DNA of 64,000 nucleotides from Planctomycetota bacterium (GCA_020638855.1 JACKHT010000001.1:310001-374000), one strand, 5' to 3'; counted from the first letter of the stretch, positions 8,405 to 17,291 are shown. Numbers and translations are program-made. The notes: generated by a model from the letters alone, not told the origin.

Positions 8405-9079
8405 ATGCAAGACTACCAAGCCGATTTCATCACCTTCCTGCTCGAAACGGGGGCGTTGACCTTCGGGGACTTCACCACGAAGAGCGGACGCAAGACGCCC
8501 TTCTTCTTGAACACCGGGCTGTACCGCACGGGCTCGCAACTCACGCGGCTCGGTGACTTCTACGCGGAAGCCATCCTGGCCAGGCTCGGCACCGAATTCG
8601 ATGTGCTGTTTGGCCCCGCCTACAAGGGCATCCCCTTGGTGGTGACCACCGCGCAAGCCCTGGCCCACCGCGGCCAGGACGTGGCGTTTTGCTTCGACCG
8701 CAAAGAAGCCAAGGACCATGGCGAAGGGGGCCTGTTGGTGGGGCACAAGCTGCGCGACGGCGACCGGGTCTTGATCGTGGAAGACGTCACCACGGCGGGT
8801 ACCTCGATCCGCGAATCGGTCCCCAAACTTCGCGCGGCGGCCAAGATCTCCTTGGCCGGATTGGTGGTCTCGGTGGACCGCCAGGAGCGGGGTCAAAGCG
8901 AACGCGCCGCCTTGACCGAACTCGCGGACGAATTCGCGATGCCTACCTTTTCGATCGTCAACCTCGATCAGATCCTGTCCTACCTGCGCACCCACGAAGG
9001 CGAACCGCACGTGCCTGCGATCTCGTCCGAGCTGTGGAAACGCATCGAAGACTACCGGCTGCAGTACGGGGCGGAATGA
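8405..9079 (+). CDS. pyrE: Orotate phosphoribosyltransferase
   Basis: Cytoplasmic enzyme of de novo pyrimidine synthesis joining orotate and PRPP to give orotidine 5'-phosphate. The 224 residues show GPAYKGIPL (70-78), the mobile-loop motif RKEAKDHGEGG (99-109) and the PRPP-binding motif VLIVEDVTTAGTSI (122-135), all typical of PyrE rather than other phosphoribosyltransferases. The usual family length is 210-230. I chose the ATG at 8405; an in-frame ATG at 8381 would add eight unrelated residues. It is a lone pyrimidine gene here, convergent with hutU. Confidence 0.95.
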   Translation: MQDYQADFITFLLETGALTFGDFTTKSGRKTPFFLNTGLYRTGSQLTRLGDFYAEAILARLGTEFDVLFGPAYKGIPLVVTTAQALAHRGQDVAFCFDRKEAKDHGEGGLLVGHKLRDGDRVLIVEDVTTAGTSIRESVPKLRAAAKISLAGLVVSVDRQERGQSERAALTELADEFAMPTFSIVNLDQILSYLRTHEGEPHVPAISSELWKRIEDYRLQYGAE

Positions 9080-9087
9080 AGCTTGGG

Positions 9088-9109
9088 CGCTGCTCCCGAA
9101 CGAGCGGCG
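9088..9109. terminator. Hairpin between convergent pyrE and hutU
   Basis: CGCTGCTC (9088-9095) pairs with GAGCGGCG (9102-9109), eight pairs including one G-U, around a 6-nt loop, filling most of the 31-nt gap between the two stops. It could serve both transcripts, although neither side has a good U run. Confidence 0.45.
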
Positions 9110-9110
9110 G

Positions 9111-10790
9111 CTACATCGGAATCTTCACGCCCCGCTCGCGGGCGCATTCGACCGCTTCGGGATAGCCCGCATCGACGTGTCGGATGACCCCCATACCGGG
9201 ATCGTTGGTGAGCACGCGCTCGAGCGCGGTAGCCGCCTCGGGGGTGCCGTCGGCCACGGTAACCTGGCCCGCATGCAGGCTGTAGCCCATGCCCACACCC
9301 CCTCCATGGTGGAACGAAACCCAGCTCGCGCCGGAGGCCGTGTTGACCATCAAGTTGAGCAAGGGCCAATCCGCCACCGCATCGGTGCCGTCGCGCATGG
9401 CTTCGGTCTCGCGATTGGGGCTGGCCACGCTGCCGCAGTCCAGGTGATCGCGACCGATCACGATCGGGGCCTTGAGCCGCCCATCCGCCACCGCTTGATT
9501 GAACGCCAATCCTGCCTTGGCGCGCTCGCCGTAGCCCAACCAGCAAATGCGGGCGGGCAATCCTTGGAAGGCCACGCGTTCGCCGGCTAGCCGAATCCAA
9601 CGCGCCAAAGCCTGATCCTCGGGGAACAATTCGAGGATGATCTTGTCGGTTTCGGCGATGTCGGCGGGGTCCCCCGAGAGCGCCACCCAACGGAACGGCC
9701 CCTTGCCTTCGCAGAACAGCGGACGGATGTACTTGGGCACGAAACCCTCAAAGTCAAAGGCGTTCTGGAGGCCGGCTTCGAGCGCATGACCCCGCAAGTT
9801 GTTGCCGTAGTCGAAGGTATCGGCGCCACGGCTCTGCAGTTCGATCATCTGTTCGCAGTGGCGCACCATCGTGCGGAACGACTCCTTTTGGTATCGCTCG
9901 GGATCGGCCTCGCGCAGCTTCAAGGCTGCCGCATAGTCCATCCCATCGGGCACGTAGCCCCCCAATGGATCGTGCGCGCTGGTTTGGTCGGTGAGCACGT
10001 CGGGGACCACATTGCGCTCAATCAGGCGCGCCAGCAATTCGGTGGCATTGCAGAGCACGCCAATCGAAATGGCCTTCTTCGATTTCTTGAGCGACAAGGC
10101 GCGATCGATGGCTGCATCGATGTCCAAGAACTTCTCGTCCACGTAGCGCGTGCGCTGGCGGAAATCGATGCGCGCCTCTTCGACTTCTGCGCACAGGCAG
10201 GTCGCGCCGTTCATGGTCGCCGCCAAGGGTTGGGCACCGCCCATGCCCCCCAAGCCCGCGGTCACCACCAGGCGCCCTTCCAAACTACCCCCGAAGTGCC
10301 GCTTGGCTGATGCGGCAAAGGTCTCGTAGGTGCCCTGCAGGATCCCCTGGGTCCCGATGTAGATCCAAGACCCAGCGGTCATCTGGCCGTACATCATCTT
10401 GCCGGCCGCTTCGAGCTTGCGGAAATGCTCCCAAGTCGCCCAGTGCCCCACCAGGTTCGAATTGGCGATCAAGACGCGCGGAGCGTTCTTCTGGGTGCGG
10501 AAGATGCCCACCGGGCGGCCGGACTGGACCAGCAGGGTCTCGTCCTCCTCGAGCGACTGCAAACTGCGGACGATGGCTTCGAAGCTGGGCCAGTCGCGGG
10601 CGGCCTTGCCGGTTCCTCCGTACACCACCAGGTCCTCGGGGCGCTCGGCAACCTCCGCATCGAGGTTGTTCATCAGCATCCGCATGGCAGCCTCGGCGGC
10701 CCAGGTCTTGCAGGTGCGCTCCAGGCCCCGGGGAGCCCGCTGGGGCCCGGGGGTGACGCGGAAAGGGGTTTGGGTCGAGTTTCGAGTCAT
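9111..10790 (-). CDS. hutU: Urocanate hydratase
   Basis: Second enzyme of histidine degradation, adding water to urocanate to give imidazolonepropionate with tightly bound NAD+. The 559 residues match the usual ~555. Visible motifs include YGGTGKAARDW near the N-terminus, the NAD-binding glycine loop GLGGMGGAQPLAATMNG, and ICWLGYGERAKAGLAFN with the conserved cysteine region. The C-terminal part has GRDHLDCGSVASP and SFHHGGGVGMGYS. The start at 10790 gives MTRNSTQTPF; an upstream in-frame ATG at 10829 would add 13 residues. hutH lies about 7 kb away and no hutI or formiminoglutamase is present. It diverges from the tetR efflux operon. Confidence 0.96.
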   Translation of the reverse strand: MTRNSTQTPFRVTPGPQRAPRGLERTCKTWAAEAAMRMLMNNLDAEVAERPEDLVVYGGTGKAARDWPSFEAIVRSLQSLEEDETLLVQSGRPVGIFRTQKNAPRVLIANSNLVGHWATWEHFRKLEAAGKMMYGQMTAGSWIYIGTQGILQGTYETFAASAKRHFGGSLEGRLVVTAGLGGMGGAQPLAATMNGATCLCAEVEEARIDFRQRTRYVDEKFLDIDAAIDRALSLKKSKKAISIGVLCNATELLARLIERNVVPDVLTDQTSAHDPLGGYVPDGMDYAAALKLREADPERYQKESFRTMVRHCEQMIELQSRGADTFDYGNNLRGHALEAGLQNAFDFEGFVPKYIRPLFCEGKGPFRWVALSGDPADIAETDKIILELFPEDQALARWIRLAGERVAFQGLPARICWLGYGERAKAGLAFNQAVADGRLKAPIVIGRDHLDCGSVASPNRETEAMRDGTDAVADWPLLNLMVNTASGASWVSFHHGGGVGMGYSLHAGQVTVADGTPEAATALERVLTNDPGMGVIRHVDAGYPEAVECARERGVKIPM

Positions 10791-10888
10791 CTTGGCCACT
10801 GCAATGGAGGGGAAGGGACGCTTGGGCAAGCATTGGAGCCGCTCCCAGCGCGGGCCGCAAGCGCCTCGCCGGGGATGCGAGGCTTAAC

Positions 10889-10918
10889 TTGACGGACCGT
10901 CACAATCTGACGTACCGT
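10889..10918 (+). promoter_or_regulatory. Candidate promoter of the tetR efflux operon
   Basis: TTGACG (10889-10894) and TACCGT (10913-10918) are separated by 18 nt and the -10-like box ends 8 nt before the tetR ATG. Both boxes are embedded in the two operator palindromes, so repressor binding would directly block polymerase. Confidence 0.5.
10890..10902. promoter_or_regulatory. Operator palindrome 1 (TGACGG-A-CCGTCA)
   Basis: A perfect 13-bp palindrome with 6-bp arms covering the -35-like element. Half-sites of TGAC...GTCA type are common for TetR-family repressors of RND pumps. Its position 25 nt before tetR suggests autoregulation; it could also affect divergent hutU. Confidence 0.7.
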
Positions 10919-10920
10919 CA
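10908..10920. promoter_or_regulatory. Operator palindrome 2 (TGACGT-A-CCGTCA)
   Basis: A second copy of the same dyad with one mismatch, centred 18 bp downstream of the first and covering the -10-like element. Two sites spaced under two helical turns suggest cooperative binding by two TetR dimers. Confidence 0.65.
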
Positions 10921-10926
10921 TTCCCG

Positions 10927-11673
10927 ATGACTTCCGCCAGCCAACGACGCCTTGAGGCCCGCCAAGCCCGCGAAGCGACCCTATTGGGGCTCGCCCAGCG
11001 CATCCTTTTGGAGGAGGGATACTTGGGGTTGACCATGGACCGCCTAGCGAGCGAGTCCGGCTACGCCAAGGGCACGCTGTACCTGCACTTCAAAAACAAA
11101 GAAGACCTGATCTGCGCGCTCCTGCATCAGTTTCAAGTGCACCGCATGGAATTGTTCGATCGGGTCCAGGGGCTCGAGCTGCCCCACCGAGCGCGGATGA
11201 TGGCGCTGGGGTTGGCGGCGGAATCCTTCGTGCTGGGTTACCCCGAGAACGCGCGCATCGAGCCGATCCTCAAGATGGCTTCGCTGCGCAACAAGGCTTC
11301 GCTCGAGCGGCGCGAAGCCCTCGAAGCCATCGAAACCCACTGCATGGAGCGCATCCTCGGGGAAGCCCAGGCGGCCAGTTTGGCGGGCGAACTTCCCGGT
11401 CCGGCCGACACCGTGGTGCAACCCCTGGTGCTTGGACTGTGGTCGTTGCACGTGGGTTTCAACGTGCTGCACAACCTGGAGTCCTCGTGCTGCGGTCCCT
11501 TGCCGCCTGGAACACCCCGCCACCCCCACGCAGCCATGTTCCCCGTCGCGCAGCGTTTGCTCGATGGATACGGCTGGCGCCCGCTGAGCCACGAATTCGA
11601 CTATTCCAGCCTTCGAACCAAGTTGATCCGCGAACGGTTCTTCGCCGAGGCCGGAGCGCTCCTGGAGTCCTAA
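10927..11673 (+). CDS. TetR/AcrR-family transcriptional repressor
   Basis: DNA-binding repressor of 248 residues, probably controlling its own operon. The N-terminal helix-turn-helix is LTMDRLASESGYAKGTLYLH (36-55), followed by FKNKEDL, the classic TetR signature. The C-terminal ligand-binding domain is not close to a family I can name and has a Cys-Cys pair in LESSCCGPLPP. The TAA stop is immediately followed by the ATG of the adaptor gene, so the two are co-transcribed. The double operator before it fits autorepression relieved by a pump substrate; the inducer is unknown. Confidence 0.93.
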   Translation: MTSASQRRLEARQAREATLLGLAQRILLEEGYLGLTMDRLASESGYAKGTLYLHFKNKEDLICALLHQFQVHRMELFDRVQGLELPHRARMMALGLAAESFVLGYPENARIEPILKMASLRNKASLERREALEAIETHCMERILGEAQAASLAGELPGPADTVVQPLVLGLWSLHVGFNVLHNLESSCCGPLPPGTPRHPHAAMFPVAQRLLDGYGWRPLSHEFDYSSLRTKLIRERFFAEAGALLES

Positions 11674-12999
11674 ATGCAAAGCCCCCCCTTCCGAAATTCC
11701 TCACGTTTCATGGGCCTCCAATCCTCCGCTGCCGCTGGCCTGCTGGGGTGCCTGGTTGCATGCTCGGGCGCTGGCGCCACACCGCCGGAGCCCTCGCCGC
11801 AAGCAGAAGCCCGGCCCCTCCCCGTACACGCTCTTGTGCTGGGCGAACCCGCCTTGGAGCAAGCGACGCGACGCTTCACCGGCATCCTGCAGGCCAAGCG
11901 CACGGTGGCGGTCGGCGTGCAAGTGGCGGGGCAGGTCCACCAAGTGCTCGTCGAGGCCGGGGACGCGGTCAGTGCAGGCGACGTTTTGGTACGCATCGAC
12001 GATCGTCGCTTGCTCAGCGGGTTGCAAGCCCTCGAGGCTCAGACCCATGCCGCCCAAGCTCGTTTGGCCGAACTGGAAGCCGGGCCACGGCCCGAATCCA
12101 TCCGCGCGGCACGCGCTGCGGTCCAAGCACTCGAATCCGAGCAGGTCCTAGCCGGCCAACGCCTCGCTCGCCGCGAATCCCTGCTGGAGATCGATGGCGC
12201 CGCCCAGGAGGACGTGGATGTCGGGCGATCGCAAGTGGACTCCTTGCAAGCTCGCCTCGACGGGGCGCGGGCCCAGTTGGAAGAGCTGGAGAATGGAACG
12301 CGCAGCGAAGTTCTAGCCAGCCAGCGAGCCCAGGTCGAAGCCTTGCAAGCCGAAAGGCAACGACTCCAGATCGACCTGGAAGACACCCGCGTGCTCGCAC
12401 CGTTTGATGGCACCGTGCAGCGGGTCTTGGTGCATGCGGGAGCGGTGATCCCCGCCGGCCAAGGCGTGATCGAGCTGGTCGAAAGCGGAGCGTTGGAAGC
12501 CCGCGTTGGAATCCCGGTGACGGAAACTGAGCGCTTCTTGGCCTCGGATCGGGTGCTGCGCCAGGGTGACCAGAGACTTGAGGTGCTGGCCATGCGCTCC
12601 TTGCCCGAGGTCGATCCGGTGCACCGCACGGTGACATGGATCTTCGACTTGGCGGCCCCTAGCCAAGCGGAAGCCAGATCCCAGTGGCTCCCTGGAACCA
12701 GCGTGCAACTCGAACTCGCTTACCCCCTGACCCAAGCGGGGTGGCGGGTCCCCCTAAGCACCATCACCGAGGGGTTGCGGGGCATGTGGAGCGCCTACCT
12801 GATCGAAACCGATGAACAAGGTCGCGACGTATTGACCGCGGTCGACTTGCAAGTCCTGTACGCGGGGCCCGAAAGCTGCGTGGTGGTCGGGGCGCTCCAA
12901 GCGGGCGACCGGTTGATCGCGGACGGCGTGGACCGCGCGGTCCCCGGCCAGCGGGTCGAAGTCCTCGAGACCTCGAAGGGAGCGGCTCAAGGTGACTGA
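11674..12999 (+). CDS. RND efflux periplasmic adaptor lipoprotein
   Basis: Membrane-fusion subunit linking the inner-membrane RND pump to an outer-membrane channel. The 441-residue protein has a lipobox ending LVAC (Cys30), then a beta-barrel/lipoyl half-motif AVGVQVAGQVHQVLVEAGDA, a long coiled-coil hairpin (about 115-235, rich in Ala, Gln, Leu and Glu) and the returning lipoyl half LAPFDGTVQRVLVHAGAVI. The start at 11674 abuts the tetR stop; an internal ATG at 11710 would give a more standard 18-residue lipoprotein leader and is a real alternative. The end overlaps the pump gene by 8 nt. No outer-membrane channel gene follows. Confidence 0.92.
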   Translation: MQSPPFRNSSRFMGLQSSAAAGLLGCLVACSGAGATPPEPSPQAEARPLPVHALVLGEPALEQATRRFTGILQAKRTVAVGVQVAGQVHQVLVEAGDAVSAGDVLVRIDDRRLLSGLQALEAQTHAAQARLAELEAGPRPESIRAARAAVQALESEQVLAGQRLARRESLLEIDGAAQEDVDVGRSQVDSLQARLDGARAQLEELENGTRSEVLASQRAQVEALQAERQRLQIDLEDTRVLAPFDGTVQRVLVHAGAVIPAGQGVIELVESGALEARVGIPVTETERFLASDRVLRQGDQRLEVLAMRSLPEVDPVHRTVTWIFDLAAPSQAEARSQWLPGTSVQLELAYPLTQAGWRVPLSTITEGLRGMWSAYLIETDEQGRDVLTAVDLQVLYAGPESCVVVGALQAGDRLIADGVDRAVPGQRVEVLETSKGAAQGD

Positions 13000-15900
13000 T
13001 TTACTCCTGCGCCGGCCGCGCCTGTTGGTGCTGGCCCTGCTGTTGATTTGCGCGACGGGTTACACGGCCTATCAGGCGCTCCCGCGCGCCGAGGACCCCG
13101 AACTCACTTCGCGCGACGCCATCGTGCTCACCCCCTATCTGGGAGCAGGGGCCGAGAAGGTCGAAGCCTTGGTGACCGATCCCATCGAGGACGCCTTGCG
13201 CGAATTCGAAGAGATCCGCTCATTCGATTCCGACTCCAACGGCGACGTTTCGAGCCTGCACATCGAACTCAAGGAAGAGATCACGCAGGTCGAGGGCATT
13301 TGGTCGCGCATCCGCGACAAGCTCGACGATGTGGAAGCCACCTTGCCGCCCGGGGCGGGACCGATCGATTTCGACGCCTTCGAAATCTCGGCCTATACCA
13401 TGATCGTGGCGCTGGTTCCCGATGGCGACCATCCGGCGCCTTTGGCTTCGATCAGCCGCAGGGCCGAAGAGTTGGCGGATCGCCTGCGCAGCCTTTCGGG
13501 CACCAAAGAAGTGGAACTCTACGGGGCCATGTCGGAGCAGGTCACCGTGGATCTCGACCCCGAACGCCTCGCCGCGCGCGGACTCGGTTTGGGGGATGTG
13601 GCCCAAGCGGTCTACGGCCTCGATGCCAAGACGCCGGCGGGCACGGTCCACTCCGCTGGGTACGACTTGCTGGTGGGCGTCGATTCGGAACTCGACTCGG
13701 TCCAGCGGGTCGCCCAAACCCCGGTGCGGGTAGGCGTGGATGGTTCGGTCACGTACCTGAAGGACCTGGGGGTCGTGCAAAAGGGAGAACGCACCCCTCC
13801 CGCGAGCGTGGCTTTGGTCGAAGGCCGGCGCGGCGTGTACGTGAGCGCGCGGATGATGTCGGGCCAACGGGTGGATCGGTGGGCCGCCAAGGCCCGAGCT
13901 GAAGTGCAGGCCTTCCAAGCTGCGCTCCCCAAGGGCCTCCGCGCCGACACGCTCTTCGACCAGAGCACCTACACGCGTGATCGCTTGGGGGCGCTCGTAT
14001 TCAACTTCACCATTGGAGCCTTGTTGGTGATGTTGGTCGTGTTCTTCACCATGGGATGGCGCTCGGCGCTGATGGTGGGAACCGCTTTGCCGCTTTCGGT
14101 CTTGCTCGCGCTCAAGGGCATGCAGGTCCTCGAGATTCCCATGCACCAAATGTCGGTGGCTGGGTTGATCATCGCCCTGGGGCTTTTGATCGACAACGCC
14201 ATCGTGATGGTGGATGAGTTGTCGCATCGACTCTCGGCCGGCGAGTACCCGCAGGCCGCCGTCCAAGGAGCCGTGCGCAAGTTGGCTTTGCCGCTGTTCG
14301 GGTCGACCGTGACGACGGCCTTGGCCTTCATGCCGATTGTGCTGATGCCTGGGGGTGCAGGGGAGTTTGTGGGCTCGATGGCCACGTCGGTGATCTTGGC
14401 GATTTCCAGTTCGCTCTTGATTTCGTTCTGGGTGCTGCCGGCGATCGCGGTGCGCTTCTTGGTGCGCGGTCCTCGCCGCTCGGGCTGGGGATTCCTCGAC
14501 CATGGGGTGACCCTGGGTCCCATTGCGCGCGGGTATGCGCACGTGCTACGCTTCCTGGTGCGGCGGCCCTTTTGGGCGATGCTCCTAGGCGTCGTGTTGC
14601 CCATCGTCGGGTTCACCCGGGCACCGCTCTTGAAAGAACAGTTCTTCCCTCCAGCGGATCGGGACCAGTTTGCCCTGGAGTTGCAGCTGCCCCACCACGC
14701 TTCGATCGCGTCCACCACCGAACTGGCCCTGCGCGCACGGGACGCGATGCGGTTGCATCCTCGGGTCCGTGAAATCGCTTGGCAGTTGGGACAGAACTTC
14801 CCCAAGTTCTACTACAACCAAATCGAAGACCGGGCCAACGCCCCCTACTACGCCCAAGCGATGGTGCAGTTGGACGGTCCGCAGAATTCGTTGCAGGTGG
14901 TGCGCGAACTGCAGGATTTGCTCGATCGCACGTTCCCCGAAGCCCAGGCCTTGGTACGGCAAACCGAGCAAGGCCCGCCCTTCGAAGCTCCCGTCGAGAT
15001 CCGCTTGATCGGCCCGGGTTTGCAGACCCTGGGCGAACTGGGCGACGTGGTACGGCGTGAAATGTCGAGCTTGACCGATGTGCTTCACACACGGGCCACC
15101 CTGCTCTCAGGACAGCCAAGCTTGCAACTGGAAACCAGAGAAGAGGACTTGCGCCGTGCGGGGCTGCATGCCCGCGATCTGGCGGATAGCCTGCGAGCGC
15201 AGCTCTCGGGCTTGCCTGCCGGCTCAGTGCTGGAGGCCACCGAAGAGTTGCCCGTGGTCTTGCGCCTAGGTGCCAACCAACGCAACACCCCCGACGACCT
15301 GGCGAGTTTGGAATGGGGCGGCCCTCAGGGTTGGACACCGATGGGCAGCCTGGCGCGCATGGAACTGAAGCCCGAACTGGCCAACATCCCCCACCTCGAC
15401 GGGGAGCGGATCAACAGCGTGCAGGGTTTCATCACGGCGGGCATCCTGCCCAGCGAGGTCCTGTCGAAATTGCTTTTGCGCCTGAAAGCAATCGGGTTCC
15501 AGCCTCCCACAGGCTACCGCATGACCATCGGCGGGGAGTCGGCCGAGCGCGATGAAGCCGTGGGCAACCTGATGGGTACGGTCGGCATCCTCGTGCTCTT
15601 GATGGGTTCGGCGTTGGTCTTGGCCTTCCACTCGTTCCGCTTGGCGGCGGTGGTGGGACTGGTCGGTGCCTTGTCAGTGGGCTTGGCCTTAGGGGCGATG
15701 TACCTGTCGGGCTATCCCTTTGGTTTCATGGGGATCGTAGGCACCATGGGGTTGATCGGCGTCGCGATCAACGACTCGATCGTGGTGCTCGCAGCGCTCG
15801 AGGAGGATCCTGAGTGCATGGCCGGCGATCGACCCGCAATCGTGGCGGTCCTGCTGCGATCGACGCGGCACGTACTCTCCACGAGTTTGACCACCGTGGC

Positions 15901-16105
15901 GGGTTTCCTACCGCTGTACCTGGGCGGGGGCGGATTCTGGCCGCCCGTGGCGGTCACCATCGGAGGGGGCGTGGCTGGCGCGACCTTGATTGCGCTCACC
16001 ACCACCCCTGCGCTATTCCAAGTCCTGTACGCCAAGCGAGGAAACGGGGCCTCGCGGCCTGTCCCGCCGGGGAGCGAGCCAGACGGCGAGCTACTGGTGG
16101 CCTAA
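12992..16105 (+). CDS. RND-family efflux pump inner-membrane subunit
   Basis: Proton-driven drug/metabolite exporter of the AcrB superfamily, 1037 residues with the expected twelve membrane helices in two repeats (TM1 about 10-30, then the TM2-6 block from about 335, and TM8-12 near the end). The TM4 motif is IDNAIVMVDE (400-409), where AcrB has two adjacent aspartates; here the second is Asn402. TM10 carries INDSIV (926-931) instead of the Lys-containing AcrB motif, so the proton relay differs from AcrB. GTG start at 12992 overlaps the adaptor gene in GTGACTGA. Substrate range is unknown. It converges on clpS with a 23-nt gap. Confidence 0.93.
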   Translation: MTDLLLRRPRLLVLALLLICATGYTAYQALPRAEDPELTSRDAIVLTPYLGAGAEKVEALVTDPIEDALREFEEIRSFDSDSNGDVSSLHIELKEEITQVEGIWSRIRDKLDDVEATLPPGAGPIDFDAFEISAYTMIVALVPDGDHPAPLASISRRAEELADRLRSLSGTKEVELYGAMSEQVTVDLDPERLAARGLGLGDVAQAVYGLDAKTPAGTVHSAGYDLLVGVDSELDSVQRVAQTPVRVGVDGSVTYLKDLGVVQKGERTPPASVALVEGRRGVYVSARMMSGQRVDRWAAKARAEVQAFQAALPKGLRADTLFDQSTYTRDRLGALVFNFTIGALLVMLVVFFTMGWRSALMVGTALPLSVLLALKGMQVLEIPMHQMSVAGLIIALGLLIDNAIVMVDELSHRLSAGEYPQAAVQGAVRKLALPLFGSTVTTALAFMPIVLMPGGAGEFVGSMATSVILAISSSLLISFWVLPAIAVRFLVRGPRRSGWGFLDHGVTLGPIARGYAHVLRFLVRRPFWAMLLGVVLPIVGFTRAPLLKEQFFPPADRDQFALELQLPHHASIASTTELALRARDAMRLHPRVREIAWQLGQNFPKFYYNQIEDRANAPYYAQAMVQLDGPQNSLQVVRELQDLLDRTFPEAQALVRQTEQGPPFEAPVEIRLIGPGLQTLGELGDVVRREMSSLTDVLHTRATLLSGQPSLQLETREEDLRRAGLHARDLADSLRAQLSGLPAGSVLEATEELPVVLRLGANQRNTPDDLASLEWGGPQGWTPMGSLARMELKPELANIPHLDGERINSVQGFITAGILPSEVLSKLLLRLKAIGFQPPTGYRMTIGGESAERDEAVGNLMGTVGILVLLMGSALVLAFHSFRLAAVVGLVGALSVGLALGAMYLSGYPFGFMGIVGTMGLIGVAINDSIVVLAALEEDPECMAGDRPAIVAVLLRSTRHVLSTSLTTVAGFLPLYLGGGGFWPPVAVTIGGGVAGATLIALTTTPALFQVLYAKRGNGASRPVPPGSEPDGELLVA

Positions 16106-16128
16106 CCAGGGCCCATCTGCTGCGGACC

Positions 16129-16443
16129 CTACGCTTCGTCTTCGATCGAGAAGGTCAGCGGGAATCCATTGGCTCGGGCGTAGCCCTTGGCCCGCTGGAC
16201 GCGCTTCTCAGCCATCGACTTGGGGTAGTGCGCAATCACCGAAGCGCCGGACTTGTGCACGTCCATCATGCGCTCGATCGCCCGGTCGTAGGTCATGCGG
16301 AAGTGTTCCATGAACACATGCACCACGAAATCCATCGTGGTGACCGGATCGTCGTGGCATACCACCCGGCACAGCGGGGCCAGGCGCTCGGTCACCTCGA
16401 CGCTGGTTTCGACGTCGGGTTGGGCCATCGCTTGGGTCAGCAT
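16129..16443 (-). CDS. clpS: ClpS adaptor for the ClpAP protease
   Basis: Adaptor of 104 residues that hands proteins with N-degrons to ClpA. The body LCRVVCHDDPVTTMDFVVHV matches the first ClpS strand and helix, MMDVHKSG holds the histidine that contacts the N-terminal amino group, and VQRAKGYARANGFPLTFSIE is the family C-terminus. DDPVTTM replaces the NDD/NDP motif of enterobacterial and actinobacterial ClpS, so the pocket asparagine appears to be Asp. A TAGAAT box (16450-16455) ends 6 nt before the ATG. It lies directly downstream of aat on the same strand; together they form an N-degron pair. No clpA is in the window. Confidence 0.93.
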   Translation of the reverse strand: MLTQAMAQPDVETSVEVTERLAPLCRVVCHDDPVTTMDFVVHVFMEHFRMTYDRAIERMMDVHKSGASVIAHYPKSMAEKRVQRAKGYARANGFPLTFSIEDEA

Positions 16444-16449
16444 GGCACC

Positions 16450-16455
16450 ATTCTA
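16450..16455 (-). promoter_or_regulatory. -10-like TAGAAT box of clpS
   Basis: TAGAAT on the minus strand, 6 nt before the clpS ATG. It suggests that clpS has its own leaderless promoter in addition to any read-through from aat. Confidence 0.5.
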
Positions 16456-16475
16456 GGCCCTACAGGGAGCTTCGG

Positions 16476-17186
16476 CTAGCGGGGTTTGCGATCCGCCGAC
16501 CCTCCGGCCCACTCCTGGACAAACCCCTCGGGAAGCCGCCACGGTCCGCGCTGGGTGGGAGCTTCCAGGCAGCGGTCCAAGCGCTCCAGATAGGCCTTGC
16601 GGCCCATGGTTTGGCCCCCCAAGCGTTCCAAGTGGGGGTTGGACACTTGGGCGTCGAACAAATCGAATCCGCTCGCCTCCAAGTGGGCCAAAAGCACCGC
16701 CAGAGCGACCTTTGAGCCATTCGACTTGCGGCTGAACATCGATTCGCCGAAGAAGGCTCGACCCAGCGAGAGCCCGTACAGCCCCCCCACCACGGCTTCC
16801 CCTTGCAGCACTTCGACGCAATGCGCCACACCCGCCTGGAAGAGCGCCTGGTAGGCCTCCGCCACCTGGGGAGTGATCCAAGTGCCTTCCCCACGCCCGA
16901 CGGTTTGGCAGGCGCGCAGCACCCCCGCGAAGTCCCCGTCGAGCCGCACTTCCCACCCACGCTGGCGAACCATGCGTCGCAACCGGCGCGGGGGTCGCCA
17001 AAGCGCGGGGTCGAACAGCATGCGCTCGAGCGGGTTGCACCACAGGAGTTGCCCTTCCCCATCGGGCCAAGGAAAAAAACCCCGGACCGTGGCGGCCAAC
17101 ACCCACCACCCGTCGAGTGCGTCGCCGAGATAGGCCTCGGGCGCTTGGGGTTGGTCCCGAAGGTCGGGGAACGGGCTCTCTTCCAC
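16476..17186 (-). CDS. aat: Leucyl/phenylalanyl-tRNA--protein transferase
   Basis: Cytoplasmic enzyme that transfers Leu or Phe from aminoacyl-tRNA to N-terminal Arg or Lys of proteins, creating the N-degron read by ClpS. The 236 residues contain ESPFPDL, VRGFFPWPDGEGQLLWCNP (the GxFPW...W.SP region), the motif GEAVVGGLYGLSLGRAFFGE with MFSRKSNGSK, and FDAQVSNPHLERLGG. I chose the GTG at 17186: it gives the usual ~230-aa length and a TATGCT box ends 6 nt upstream. The frame is open further upstream to 17507, but that extension is not family-like. clpS follows after 32 nt. Confidence 0.93.
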   Translation of the reverse strand: MEESPFPDLRDQPQAPEAYLGDALDGWWVLAATVRGFFPWPDGEGQLLWCNPLERMLFDPALWRPPRRLRRMVRQRGWEVRLDGDFAGVLRACQTVGRGEGTWITPQVAEAYQALFQAGVAHCVEVLQGEAVVGGLYGLSLGRAFFGESMFSRKSNGSKVALAVLLAHLEASGFDLFDAQVSNPHLERLGGQTMGRKAYLERLDRCLEAPTQRGPWRLPEGFVQEWAGGSADRKPR

Positions 17187-17263
17187 GGCCCCAGCATAAC
17201 GGCGACGGATACGAGCTGCTTGGCGTTTGGAACCGCGCTCGGATCCCATGCCCGGAAAATGGC

Positions 17264-17291
17264 GAAGGGCGCCGATCGATCGGCGCCCTTC
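17264..17291. terminator. 28-bp perfect palindrome, possible bidirectional terminator
   Basis: GAAGGGCGCCGATC (17264-17277) is followed directly by its exact reverse complement (17278-17291). Folded with a GATC loop it is a 12-bp GC-rich hairpin. A TTT follows on the plus strand and GCCATTTT on the minus strand, so termination either way is possible. It sits 77 nt upstream of aat and more than 550 nt after hutH. It could also be a protein-binding dyad. Confidence 0.5.
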
